Shown piece after piece: positions 46,254 through 54,745 of a stretch of DNA of 64,000 nucleotides. Position numbers and translations under genes: made by a program. The stretch is from Lachnospira sp. UBA3212. Its GTDB lineage: Bacteria; Bacillota; Clostridia; Lachnospirales; Lachnospiraceae. The DNA lies in assembly GCA_002363615.1 (NCBI GenBank), contig DEWK01000006.1, forward strand, positions 62,001 to 126,000. Reading direction: 5' to 3'. Each line of letters opens with the position of its first letter. The first letter of the stretch is position 1. The notes below the pieces were generated by a model. It did not search any database. It was not told the origin of the DNA and was given only the letters and a program-made list of their open reading frames with translations.

Positions 46254-46985
46254 ATGGCAAAGCAAATTTTATTATATTACAATCATAGCGAAGAGCAAAT
46301 CAAAAAATTCCAAGAGAAGTTAGAAGCGGAAGATTTTAAAACCATTTCCCTAAACTACAATCGCGTTACAGAGAACCACGAATTATTTGTTGATGAGAAA
46401 GAATTTAAGGCAGGCCGTGTTTATTTAGCACAATTTCTCGGTTTAACCGAAAAAGAATTAGAAAATCAAATGAAAGAAGATAATCAGGTAGACTTTAATG
46501 AACACGATCAAAACGCTTACGTGAACAAGCAAGATAAGTACGAAGATGTTCATTCTTCCGGAACTTCCCTTCTTTTTGTTTCCATCACCGGAACGATTCT
46601 TTTAATCTTAGAGGGAATTGGCGTTCTTCCACAGCTTCAGTGGGCCAGTGATTTTTCTAAATACCTCTTCTTCACTGTCATGGGGCTTATGTTTATTATT
46701 TTCTTTGTGATTGGTATTAAATCCTTGAAACAAGCAAAGACTCTTTCCTATGAAAGTGCCGAAGAACAATTAAAAGAAGATGCTATTTTAGAATATATTT
46801 CAAAGGAAATCAAAGCTGAACAAATTGATGCAGCGGTTTTAGGAAATGAAACCGATTCCAATGAGTATTATTTTTTAAGAACCGAATATCTTTCCAAGAT
46901 ATTACAAGAAAACTTTCCTGAGTCCGATGTGGCCTTGATTAATCATTTGGTTGAAAAAGTTTACGACGATTTGTTTGAAAAATAA
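46254..46985 (+). CDS. Unknown two-helix membrane protein
   Basis: A 243-residue protein I do not recognise. The N-terminal about 95 residues are charged and soluble (MAKQILLYYNHSEEQIKKF); the segment resembles small thiol/arsenate-reductase-like folds only vaguely. Two membrane helices lie at about 104-124 and 136-155, followed by an acidic cytosolic C-terminus (about 160-243). AAAGGA and a strong promoter support expression. It is monocistronic and convergent with nfnAB. Confidence 0.75.
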   Translation: MAKQILLYYNHSEEQIKKFQEKLEAEDFKTISLNYNRVTENHELFVDEKEFKAGRVYLAQFLGLTEKELENQMKEDNQVDFNEHDQNAYVNKQDKYEDVHSSGTSLLFVSITGTILLILEGIGVLPQLQWASDFSKYLFFTVMGLMFIIFFVIGIKSLKQAKTLSYESAEEQLKEDAILEYISKEIKAEQIDAAVLGNETDSNEYYFLRTEYLSKILQENFPESDVALINHLVEKVYDDLFEK

Positions 46986-46988
46986 GCT

Positions 46989-47031
46989 TAAAAAAGAGCT
47001 AACTACGCACCAGCGCAGTTAGCTCTTTTTT
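46989..47031. terminator. Bidirectional terminator
   Basis: AAAAGAGCTAACT/AGTTAGCTCTTTT inverted repeat with flanking A and T runs, between the membrane gene and nfnB. Confidence 0.85.
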
Positions 47032-47033
47032 AC

Positions 47034-48425
47034 TTATTTCTCAAGACTTTTAATATACTCATCAATTCCTCTTGCTCCAGCCTTACCAGCCTGCATAGCA
47101 AGAATTACGGTAGCTGCACCTGTTACAGCATCACCACCGGCATATACACCATCCTTGGTTGATTTACCATTGTCCTCCTGGGCAATGATACAACCTCTCT
47201 TATTCGTCTCAAGTCCTTCTGTTGTAGAAGCAATCAAAGGATTTGGAGAGGTTCCTAAGGACATGATAATGGTATCAGCTTCCATCACATATTCAGAACC
47301 TGGAATTTCCTGAGGTCTTCTTCTTCCAGACTCGTCCGGTTCGCCTAATTCCATACGAATTATCTTACAGCCCTTGGTCCATCCATTCTCATCTACAAGG
47401 ATTTCCGTTGGATTTTGAAGAAGATCAAAGATTACTCCTTCTTCCTTTGCGTGATGAACTTCCTCTGCTCTGGCTGGAAGTTCTTCTTCAGAACGACGGT
47501 AAACAATGTGTACCTCAGCACCAAGTCTTAATGCGGTTCTTGCAGCATCCATTGCTACATTACCACCACCAACTACAATTACTTTCTTACCAGGATTAAT
47601 TGGAGTATCATAGTCATCACGGAAAGCCTTCATTAAGTTACTTCTGGTTAGGTATTCGTTCGCAGACATAACTCCATTGGCTGTTTCTCCGGGGATTCCC
47701 ATAAATCTTGGAAGACCAGCTCCGGAGCCGATAAATGCAGCTTCAAATCCTTCTTCATCCAAAAGCTCATCAATGGTAGTTCCCTTTCCAATCACAACGT
47801 TGGTCTCAATCTTAACTCCAAGTCTCTTTACATTCTCCACTTCATGAGCCACAACCTTTTGCTTAGGAAGACGGAATTCAGGAATACCATAAACCAAAAC
47901 ACCACCTGGTTCATGAAGAGCCTCAAAAATGGTTACATCATACCCTAACTTAGCCAAATCACCTGCACAGGTAAGACCTGCCGGACCCGAACCAACTACA
48001 GCAATCTTATGACCATTCTTAGGATTTTTAACTTCAGGTACCACACCATTCTCAGCTGCCCAGTCAGCTACGAAACGTTCCAACTTACCAATGGCAACCG
48101 GATCACCCTTAATACCACGAACACATTTTCCTTCACACTGACTTTCCTGTGGACAAACACGTCCACAAACTGCAGGTAAAGCCGATGACTCTGTGATTAC
48201 ATCATAAGCTTCCTTAAATTCTCCTGCCTTTACATGCTGAATAAATCTAGGAATATCAATTGATACAGGACATCCGGCAACACATCTTGGATTTTTACAA
48301 TTCAAACATCTGGCTGCTTCTTCCATTGCCTCTTCTGCATTATAGCCAAGACAAACTTCCTCAAAATTACTAGCACGAACCTTAGGGTCCTGCTCTCTTA
48401 CTGGTATACGATTCATTCCATTCAT
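47034..48425 (-). CDS. nfnB: NADH-dependent ferredoxin:NADP+ oxidoreductase subunit B (NfnB)
   Basis: NfnAB couples NADPH, NAD+ and ferredoxin by electron bifurcation or confurcation. NfnB resembles glutamate synthase small subunits (GltD): 463 residues with an N-terminal iron-sulfur segment (CLNCKNPRCVAGCP), then FAD and NAD(P) binding motifs (VVGSGPAGLTCAGDL; VVGGGNVAMDAART). Often annotated gltA/gltD, but the adjacent nfnA makes the Nfn reading better. The ATG at 48425 has AAAGGGG eight bases upstream; a GTG three codons earlier overlaps that site. Confidence 0.92.
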   Translation of the reverse strand: MNGMNRIPVREQDPKVRASNFEEVCLGYNAEEAMEEAARCLNCKNPRCVAGCPVSIDIPRFIQHVKAGEFKEAYDVITESSALPAVCGRVCPQESQCEGKCVRGIKGDPVAIGKLERFVADWAAENGVVPEVKNPKNGHKIAVVGSGPAGLTCAGDLAKLGYDVTIFEALHEPGGVLVYGIPEFRLPKQKVVAHEVENVKRLGVKIETNVVIGKGTTIDELLDEEGFEAAFIGSGAGLPRFMGIPGETANGVMSANEYLTRSNLMKAFRDDYDTPINPGKKVIVVGGGNVAMDAARTALRLGAEVHIVYRRSEEELPARAEEVHHAKEEGVIFDLLQNPTEILVDENGWTKGCKIIRMELGEPDESGRRRPQEIPGSEYVMEADTIIMSLGTSPNPLIASTTEGLETNKRGCIIAQEDNGKSTKDGVYAGGDAVTGAATVILAMQAGKAGARGIDEYIKSLEK

Positions 48426-48438
48426 TTGATTCACCCCT

Positions 48439-49311
48439 TTACTTACAATTACCCTTATGGGTATCGCCTTCTCTTAAACGTAACAGAGCCTGACCCTCCT
48501 GGGTCTTATACATCTGCTGTCTCTTCATAGCTTCGTCAAAGTGAACCAAATGGCCATCAAATTCAGGACCATCTACACAAGCAAACTTAACCTCATCACC
48601 TACGGTAATACGGCAGGCACCACACATACCGGTTCCATCTACCATAATTGGATTCATAGAAACGATGGTAGGCAGTTCTAATTTCTTAGTCAGTAAACAT
48701 ACAAATTTCATCATGATGACAGGACCAATGGCAACACAAACATCATATTTCTTGCTCTGATTCTGCACTAAATCTTCAATCACTGCAGTTACCATACCGC
48801 TACGGCCGTAAGAACCATCATCTGTTGTTACATAGAGATTACCAGCTACCGCCTCCATCTCCTTTTCTAAAATAATCAAATCCTTAGTCTTAGCACCTAC
48901 AATAACATCCACATCAATTCCATGCTCATGCATCCATTTAACCTGTGGATATACCGGTGCAGTTCCTACACCACCGGCAACAAAGAGGTATTTTCTCTTT
49001 TTTACTTCCTCCAGATCATCCTTCACAAATTCAGAAGCCTGACCTAAAGGGCCTGTGAAATCACGGAAGAAATCGCCCTCCTTTAATTCTGCCATACGCT
49101 CCGTACTTGCACCAACTGTCTGGAATACAATCGTTACAATCCCCTTTTCTCTGTCAAAATCACAGATCGTAAGTGGAATACGTTCGCCGACCTCATCAAT
49201 CTTAGCAATGATAAACTGACCCGGTTCACAGTATTTTGCAATACGTGGAGCCTCTACGTCCATCAAGTAAATCTTGTCGGCAATTAATTCTGCCTTTAAA
49301 ATCTTGTACAT
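48439..49311 (-). CDS. nfnA: NADH-dependent ferredoxin:NADP+ oxidoreductase subunit A (NfnA)
   Basis: The 290-residue flavoprotein belongs to the ferredoxin-NADP reductase/dihydroorotate dehydrogenase PyrK-like family. It has the FAD-binding RIPLTICD segment, the NAD-binding VAGGVGTAPVYPQV, and a 2Fe-2S binding GMCGACRITV with a fourth Cys in FACVDGPEFDGH. AGGAGGG precedes the ATG. nfnB follows after 13 nt. Together they link the NADH, NADPH and ferredoxin pools of the anaerobe. Confidence 0.92.
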   Translation of the reverse strand: MYKILKAELIADKIYLMDVEAPRIAKYCEPGQFIIAKIDEVGERIPLTICDFDREKGIVTIVFQTVGASTERMAELKEGDFFRDFTGPLGQASEFVKDDLEEVKKRKYLFVAGGVGTAPVYPQVKWMHEHGIDVDVIVGAKTKDLIILEKEMEAVAGNLYVTTDDGSYGRSGMVTAVIEDLVQNQSKKYDVCVAIGPVIMMKFVCLLTKKLELPTIVSMNPIMVDGTGMCGACRITVGDEVKFACVDGPEFDGHLVHFDEAMKRQQMYKTQEGQALLRLREGDTHKGNCK

Positions 49312-49348
49312 AAAACCCTCCTGTTTCTATTTTGAAACAATCTGTTTC

Positions 49349-49378
49349 TTTATATCAAGCAAATTGCTTAATATTCAA
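49349..49378 (-). promoter_or_regulatory. Promoter of nfnAB with internal palindrome
   Basis: TTGAAT (49378-49373), 18-nt spacer, TATAAA (49354-49349). The spacer contains AAGCAAATTGCTT, a palindrome that could be a regulator's site. Confidence 0.55.
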
Positions 49379-49384
49379 ACATAT

Positions 49385-49399
49385 CCTGCTTAACGCAGG
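49385..49399 (-). terminator. Weak hairpin after the zinc-ribbon protein gene
   Basis: CCTGC/GCAGG with a 5-nt loop, followed by ATATGTTTG. Too weak for a confident terminator. Confidence 0.3.
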
Positions 49400-49410
49400 T
49401 TTATCTTCAC

Positions 49411-51270
49411 CTATTCTTCCCCTACAGCACTTGTAGTTTCAACTTCCCCTGTTTCACTAAGTGCTTGTAACTTATATCCCTTATCTGCCTTCTCTGCAAG
49501 GTAAGACTTACCGGTTGCACAAGAAACGGCATAGGTTGATGAAGATAATTCTGAACCACTTTCTGATAACTTCTGTACCGAAATCAAATAATAAAGTTCC
49601 TGATCTGCCTCTATTAATTCCTGATACTTGTAATAAGTTGTCGAGCCATCCTTAAAGCTACCATCCTCATTCTCTAACTTTCCACCCTTATAAAGAATCT
49701 TAGCAAGACCCTGGATTGCGTCGTTATAAGAATACTTTCGAGTAGGATTTAAATAATATACTCGAACCGTTGGTTGACTCTTAACCCCTGCAGAATTAAC
49801 AAGGATTACTGAGAAAATGGTATTGCCAATTGGCATATCAATAATTCCATCCGCTGGAACAGGATCTGATTTCTTAGTAGGAACCGTTCCATCTGTAGTA
49901 TAAAAAGCAGTACAACCATCCGGGATTGTTACGGTTACTTCCTGTATCTCTGTATATTCCCCAGACTCAGGAGATACTTCAGGTTCTGTAACCGCACTAA
50001 TCACATAATGCTTTGTCATAATATTGCTGGAAATTCCCTTTTCACTTACAGCGATTGCCTTTAAATCAAATTCTGCATTCTTACCAAATACAAGCGGTGA
50101 CTCGTAAATGGTAGCATTGGTATCTGGATCTGATCCATCTACGGTATAATAGATGGTATTTCCTGCCATACTGGTAAGAGTAACAGTAATAGGCTCTGAA
50201 TAAGTACCACTATCCACATCAGCGGTAGGGGTAGTAAAATCATAGTCCTCTAACTTTTTCTTAATCTCCTGATTAGAAATCTCTGCAAGAAATTTCTCTA
50301 AAGTAGATGTCTTACCGGTTGTCTGATATAGAATAATCAAGTCCTCATAATACTTGATATTATTATCATCATATTGAATCAACTTCTCCAAACAATCAAT
50401 GGCATCTGCTTCCTTTCCTGTTAGCTTCATATAGGAAAGATAAAGCTTATTCAGGGCCTTCTCATGCTGAGAAGATGAAAATGCCACCTTGTCTGCTCTT
50501 ACAAATTCTGCAGCTGCAGATTCATAATTTTGATCTTTGTATAAATTATTCCCGCTGTTGTAATACTTATTAAACTGTTTGTTCACGGAACCAAAGATTA
50601 AATGGTAGGAACCAAGGGTAACTCCAACTAAAACCAAAAGAATAACTGCAATTTCAGCTACAATATACCAAACATTCTTCTTTTTCTTTCGATTCTTCTT
50701 TCCAGATTGCCCCCTTCTTTCCCCTGCCTTAGCAGGAATTGGACGAGCCTGTCTTGAAGTAGGTCTTTGGGATGGTTCTTGGCCTGTTTTTAGATGAACC
50801 GGTTTCATATTTACCACGGTTTTTGAAAGTTCATCCGCCTCTTGGGTATCAACCCGTTTGATGGCTTCCTTCTCATCCCTACTGTAAAGCTCTGTTTTGG
50901 TATTTTGAAGGTTTTCTGCAATGTCCGCACTGGATTCCTCCATCTTACGTTCCACTTCCAGTTCGCTTTCTTCTCTACCCTTTTCAAAATTTCTAAGAGA
51001 AACCTCTTCCACCATATGCATTCCCTTATTAATATCATCTGTTGGAAGCATACTAGAAAAGTCTATATCACTTGGTTCATCATCCGGAATATCTACCGCT
51101 ACGGAATCCGGTATTTTAAAACGGGCAGTGTTTTGCATGAATTCTTCTACGTTATCCGAGATTTCCTTCTCAATAACATCCATGTCTTTTACTTCTGTAA
51201 TGGGATTTCCACACTTAAGGCAGAACAGCTGTCCTTCCTTGCATTCCTCACCACACTTACTGCATCTCAT
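49411..51270 (-). CDS. Zinc-ribbon, single-pass membrane protein with TPR and chitobiase-type beta domains
   Basis: A 619-residue mosaic. A cytosolic zinc ribbon (CSKCGEEC..CLKCG, 3-20) and a long charged disordered stretch precede a Lys-rich stop region and one membrane helix (about 201-222). Outside are TPR-like helices (about 235-320), two chitobiase/beta-hexosaminidase C-terminal type domains (about 345-425 and 428-508, with YYTVDGSDP and FYTTDGTVP), and a last beta-rich domain. AAGGAG precedes the ATG. It follows the Nudix gene by 11 nt. The layout suggests a surface-binding or sensory protein; its role is unknown. Confidence 0.85.
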   Translation of the reverse strand: MRCSKCGEECKEGQLFCLKCGNPITEVKDMDVIEKEISDNVEEFMQNTARFKIPDSVAVDIPDDEPSDIDFSSMLPTDDINKGMHMVEEVSLRNFEKGREESELEVERKMEESSADIAENLQNTKTELYSRDEKEAIKRVDTQEADELSKTVVNMKPVHLKTGQEPSQRPTSRQARPIPAKAGERRGQSGKKNRKKKKNVWYIVAEIAVILLVLVGVTLGSYHLIFGSVNKQFNKYYNSGNNLYKDQNYESAAAEFVRADKVAFSSSQHEKALNKLYLSYMKLTGKEADAIDCLEKLIQYDDNNIKYYEDLIILYQTTGKTSTLEKFLAEISNQEIKKKLEDYDFTTPTADVDSGTYSEPITVTLTSMAGNTIYYTVDGSDPDTNATIYESPLVFGKNAEFDLKAIAVSEKGISSNIMTKHYVISAVTEPEVSPESGEYTEIQEVTVTIPDGCTAFYTTDGTVPTKKSDPVPADGIIDMPIGNTIFSVILVNSAGVKSQPTVRVYYLNPTRKYSYNDAIQGLAKILYKGGKLENEDGSFKDGSTTYYKYQELIEADQELYYLISVQKLSESGSELSSSTYAVSCATGKSYLAEKADKGYKLQALSETGEVETTSAVGEE

Positions 51271-51281
51271 ATTAATTCTCC

Positions 51282-51755
51282 TTATTGTCTACTATCTCTT
51301 TTGTTTCCCCAATCTTCTTTTTTCCATTTTCCATTTCTTTTTAAATACCGATACCTATGATAAGCTTCCTCTAGCATCTGTCTTTCATTGGAAAACTTTA
51401 GCAAATGATATGCCTCGTGATACTTATAGTACCCGGAATCTACAAAATACTCTTCCCTCTGTGGTTTGCTGTAATAACTGTCAGCGCTCATCAGATACCA
51501 GTATACGCTCTTATTGATTATGTCCCCAGGTACACCGAAGGTGTATTGACTCCTTCCTACATATTCAACGATTTTAGCACTGACACCAGTTTCCTCACGA
51601 ACTTCTCTAAGAGCAGTTTCCTCATGCTCTTCTCCTGCTTCCACCGTTCCCTTGGGTAATACCCATCCTTCATAACGATTCTTAAAACTCTTATACAAAA
51701 GCAGGATTTTTCCTCGATATATCACCACACCACCACAGCTCGTTGCTTCTCTCAT
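51282..51755 (-). CDS. Nudix hydrolase
   Basis: A 157-residue Nudix hydrolase of the diadenosine-polyphosphate/NTP type. The box reads GTVEAGEEHEETALREVREETG (split here: GTVEAGEEHEE then ALREVREETG, about 36-57), following LPKG. The C-terminal 60 residues are Tyr-rich and less typical. AGGAGG precedes the ATG, and a consensus promoter is upstream. The zinc-ribbon protein gene is next on the transcript. Confidence 0.88.
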   Translation of the reverse strand: MREATSCGGVVIYRGKILLLYKSFKNRYEGWVLPKGTVEAGEEHEETALREVREETGVSAKIVEYVGRSQYTFGVPGDIINKSVYWYLMSADSYYSKPQREEYFVDSGYYKYHEAYHLLKFSNERQMLEEAYHRYRYLKRNGKWKKEDWGNKRDSRQ

Positions 51756-51798
51756 TGCACGATACCTCCTGAATTGGTGTGTCCTTAGACCTTATTCT

Positions 51799-51827
51799 AG
51801 TATACAATAAAGAGACCCATTCTTCAA
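51799..51827 (-). promoter_or_regulatory. Promoter of the Nudix/zinc-ribbon operon
   Basis: TTGAAG (51827-51822), 17-nt spacer, TATACT (51804-51799). Confidence 0.7.
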
Positions 51828-51835
51828 GCAGAATT

Positions 51836-51887
51836 GAAAAAGCAATGACTTTCTTCTTCATTTAAAATCAAAGAAAATCATTGCCTC
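51836..51887 (-). terminator. Terminator of the ftsW-PBP operon
   Basis: GCAATGATTTTCTT and AAGAAAGTCATTGC pair over 14 bp (one G-U pair) with a longer loop, followed by TTTTTC. Confidence 0.8.
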
Positions 51888-51934
51888 TTTTATCAAGACT
51901 CACCTGCAATTCACCCTTGCCCACTGAGTTAAAA

Positions 51935-53422
51935 TCATTGACTTGCATAGGTATCAAATGTAGTCTTTAATACATTGGTTGCCGTCTTTCCACCGGCAGG
52001 TAAATTTTCCAAAACACAAGCCACCGCTATCTTACGATCTTCCATGGTAAAATAGCCGATAAACCAAGAGTTTACGTTGTCATTCTTATCAAGCTCTGCG
52101 GTTCCCGTTTTACCAGCCGCCTTATAAATCGAACTATTTAAGCTCTTAGCAGTACCATATTCTACCGTAGCCTCCATAAAGTCCTGTAGTGTCTCAGCCT
52201 GTGAAGAGGTCATCATATCCTTATACTTCTTAGGTGAATAGGTTTTCAAAGTCTCTCCATTCTCATTTACCACCTGACTGACCAGGTATGGTGTCATAAG
52301 CACTCCATCGTTGGCAATGGCCGAAGCAAGCATACACATGTGAATCGGTGTCACCTGGGTAGTTCCTTGTCCAATGGCAGTTTGTGTCACATCAAAGAGG
52401 TTTGAATCTTTGCTTAAGGAAATGCTACTTTTCTTCCATTCCAAATCCAAAGGAAGATCCCGGTTAAACAAGAGTTTTTCACATAAAGACTGGAAACTTG
52501 TCACATCTAAGGTCTGACCAATGGTTGCATAAGCTCCATTGCAAGAATAAGCAAAGGCATTTTCTAAGTTTTCATATCCATGAGCCTCGCCATCAAAACA
52601 AGAAATCTTATAATTGTCCTTGGTATCAAAACTTAGGCTACCCTTGCACCGATAGGTAAATTCATCCAGATCGAATCCCTGATCCATATAAGCCAAAGTA
52701 GTTATGGTTTTAAAAATGGAACCTGGCGTATACTTTCCTTGAGTGGCACGATTTAAAAGCACCGAATCCTCCCCACTGGTTACCGATTCATAGTCTTTTA
52801 AAAGTTCATTGGGATTATAGTCCGGTTTGGAAAGCATGCTTAAAATCTCTCCGCTTTCTGCATCCATGGCTACAAAAGCTCCGTCATAATCTCCAAAGGC
52901 ATCATAGGCTGCTTTCGTAAGTTTCATATCCAAGGTGGTAACAATGGAATTACCCGGGTTCTTATCCCCATTGGCCTCGTTCTTTACTTTTTCCTTTAAA
53001 GAAACATTCGAGGTCATTAATTGGTTGTTAAAAGCAAGTTCCAAACCGGAGGAACCGTAGGAAGACACACCAACCACATGGGCAAATAAGTTTTTATATG
53101 GATAGGAACGATATTCATTCCCATCTTTATCCGTTTTCGTAACCGCCAAGGTATGGCCAGAGGAAGATAAAATTTTTCCTCGAGAAACATCCTCCTTAGT
53201 AGTGGCATTACGACCATTGGCAGGATTTTTAATTACCGTCTTTGCATCCTTTACTTCAAAGACCACAAAATAGACAATCATAGCAAAAAAGAGTGCCGCA
53301 AAGAAAAAAGTGATTCTAGAAATTTCCCGATTAATTTTAAGTTTACTTCCCTCCTGATTTAAGGTAGTGGACCTAAACTTTTTTTCGGAATTTCTTTTCT
53401 CTTCTGATCTTCTGTCTTTCAA
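51935..53422 (-). CDS. Peptidoglycan transpeptidase (class B penicillin-binding protein)
   Basis: A 495-residue class B PBP of the PbpA/PBP2-like group, which crosslinks peptidoglycan. One membrane helix (about 35-55) is followed by a dimerisation part and the transpeptidase domain: active-site SIFK (about 242), SCN (about 296) and KTG (about 442). The start is TTG at 53422, set by AAAGGAGG nine bases upstream; no ATG comes before the membrane helix. It begins 50 nt inside the FtsW/RodA gene in another frame. Confidence 0.92.
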   Translation of the reverse strand: MKDRRSEEKRNSEKKFRSTTLNQEGSKLKINREISRITFFFAALFFAMIVYFVVFEVKDAKTVIKNPANGRNATTKEDVSRGKILSSSGHTLAVTKTDKDGNEYRSYPYKNLFAHVVGVSSYGSSGLELAFNNQLMTSNVSLKEKVKNEANGDKNPGNSIVTTLDMKLTKAAYDAFGDYDGAFVAMDAESGEILSMLSKPDYNPNELLKDYESVTSGEDSVLLNRATQGKYTPGSIFKTITTLAYMDQGFDLDEFTYRCKGSLSFDTKDNYKISCFDGEAHGYENLENAFAYSCNGAYATIGQTLDVTSFQSLCEKLLFNRDLPLDLEWKKSSISLSKDSNLFDVTQTAIGQGTTQVTPIHMCMLASAIANDGVLMTPYLVSQVVNENGETLKTYSPKKYKDMMTSSQAETLQDFMEATVEYGTAKSLNSSIYKAAGKTGTAELDKNDNVNSWFIGYFTMEDRKIAVACVLENLPAGGKTATNVLKTTFDTYASQ

Positions 53423-54731
53423 TGAGTTTTTCCTCCTTTACCGCTTTCACAGAAAGCCCCTGTAAAATCGCAAATGAAATTAAGGTACATAGGGCCGAAC
53501 TACCACCGTAACTAACAAGTGGCATAGTTACACCAGTTAGCGGAATCATCTTAGTGGCACCTCCCACCGTTAAAAATACCTGGAAGGCATAGGAAATTCC
53601 TAAGCCTACTGCAATCAATTTATTAAAATTATTATTTTGCATCATGGCAATCTTAATCATAAATAAAAAAGTCGTCATACATAACAAAATCAAAAGAATA
53701 CTTACCAATCCTCCCATTTCTTCTGCAATAGCAGCAATGATAAAGTCCTTGGTAATAATAGGAACATCGGTTGGCTGACCCTGATATAGTCCCTTTCCAA
53801 ACCAGCCACCTGACCCAATGGCAAACAGGGACTGGGTGATCTGATAACCAGTATTGGAAATATCTTCCCAAGGATCTAACCAGGTAGCCACTCGAATTCT
53901 TACGTGACTAAAAAGTTTATAGGCCACAATACTTGCAAAACTTCCTCCACCCAAACCCAAGAGAAGATAAATGGATTTTTTTGTTGCCACATAAAGCATA
54001 AATACATATACAATAAAAAAGATTAAAGCAGAACCCAAATCGGTGGATGCCACAAGAGAAAGAACAAATACCGCCGCCTCAACCGTAGTAATTACAACCG
54101 TTTTAAAATCCGTTTTTTGTGATAAAACACTGGCAATAAAAAATACAAATATAATTTTTACAAACTCAGAAGGCTGAATAGAAATCGATCCAAGGGACAA
54201 AGAAAGCTTGGCTCCTCGAGAGGTAACACCCATAATTAAAACCGCTAATAAAAGTCCAATTCCCACTATGAAATAAAAATTTTTCAGCCGGTATAATTTT
54301 TCAAAACTCTCCATGATCCATGGAATAATTAAGGTAACAATCGTTACCACGCACACAATAATAAATTGCTTCTTTTCTTTTTCAAGGCTTAAGCGACCAA
54401 CAATCACCTCTCCAATGGCTACTAACATAGCCATATTCATTAACAAAGGACGATTAATCTTTCGATAACAAACAGGAAAAAGAATAAAAATCAAAATAAA
54501 ATATAATAGCTGGGCTCCATATAAATAAAGCACTTCTTCCTCTTGATTTTTAAACCAAATCACCAGGTATCCGGCAAAATGAAGAAGAAAAATACACAGG
54601 AAGCCCAAAGGATCAAAACGATTTAAAATCGTGGTGGTTTGACTTTTTAATATTTTAAAATCAACCAATAGGAATACGATAAGTGCTATTAAAATAACAA
54701 ACTTTCCTATGGTTGCGCTTAGAGTTACCAT
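53373..54731 (-). CDS. FtsW/RodA/SpoVE-family SEDS glycosyltransferase
   Basis: A 452-residue SEDS protein that polymerises glycan strands from lipid II. About ten membrane helices are visible. The conserved SISIQPSEFVKI (about 185-196), LGSALIFF (about 225) and the C-terminal PLTGVTMPLVSYGGSSAL (about 396-413) are diagnostic. It is paired with the class B PBP gene behind it, the classical SEDS-PBP partnership. Whether it serves division, elongation or sporulation cannot be said. RBS GAGGGT. Confidence 0.93.
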   Translation of the reverse strand: MVTLSATIGKFVILIALIVFLLVDFKILKSQTTTILNRFDPLGFLCIFLLHFAGYLVIWFKNQEEEVLYLYGAQLLYFILIFILFPVCYRKINRPLLMNMAMLVAIGEVIVGRLSLEKEKKQFIIVCVVTIVTLIIPWIMESFEKLYRLKNFYFIVGIGLLLAVLIMGVTSRGAKLSLSLGSISIQPSEFVKIIFVFFIASVLSQKTDFKTVVITTVEAAVFVLSLVASTDLGSALIFFIVYVFMLYVATKKSIYLLLGLGGGSFASIVAYKLFSHVRIRVATWLDPWEDISNTGYQITQSLFAIGSGGWFGKGLYQGQPTDVPIITKDFIIAAIAEEMGGLVSILLILLCMTTFLFMIKIAMMQNNNFNKLIAVGLGISYAFQVFLTVGGATKMIPLTGVTMPLVSYGGSSALCTLISFAILQGLSVKAVKEEKLIERQKIRREKKFRKKV

Positions 54732-54745
54732 ACATTACCCTCTCT

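Noticed and set aside
47034..48425. NfnB considered as glutamate synthase small subunit
   Set aside because: No large glutamate synthase gene is adjacent, while an NfnA gene is directly upstream in the same operon.
50842..51517. Two long plus-strand open frames antisense to the zinc-ribbon protein and Nudix genes
   Set aside because: They overlap well-supported genes, have no promoter or ribosome site, and read as Ser/Leu-rich antisense noise.
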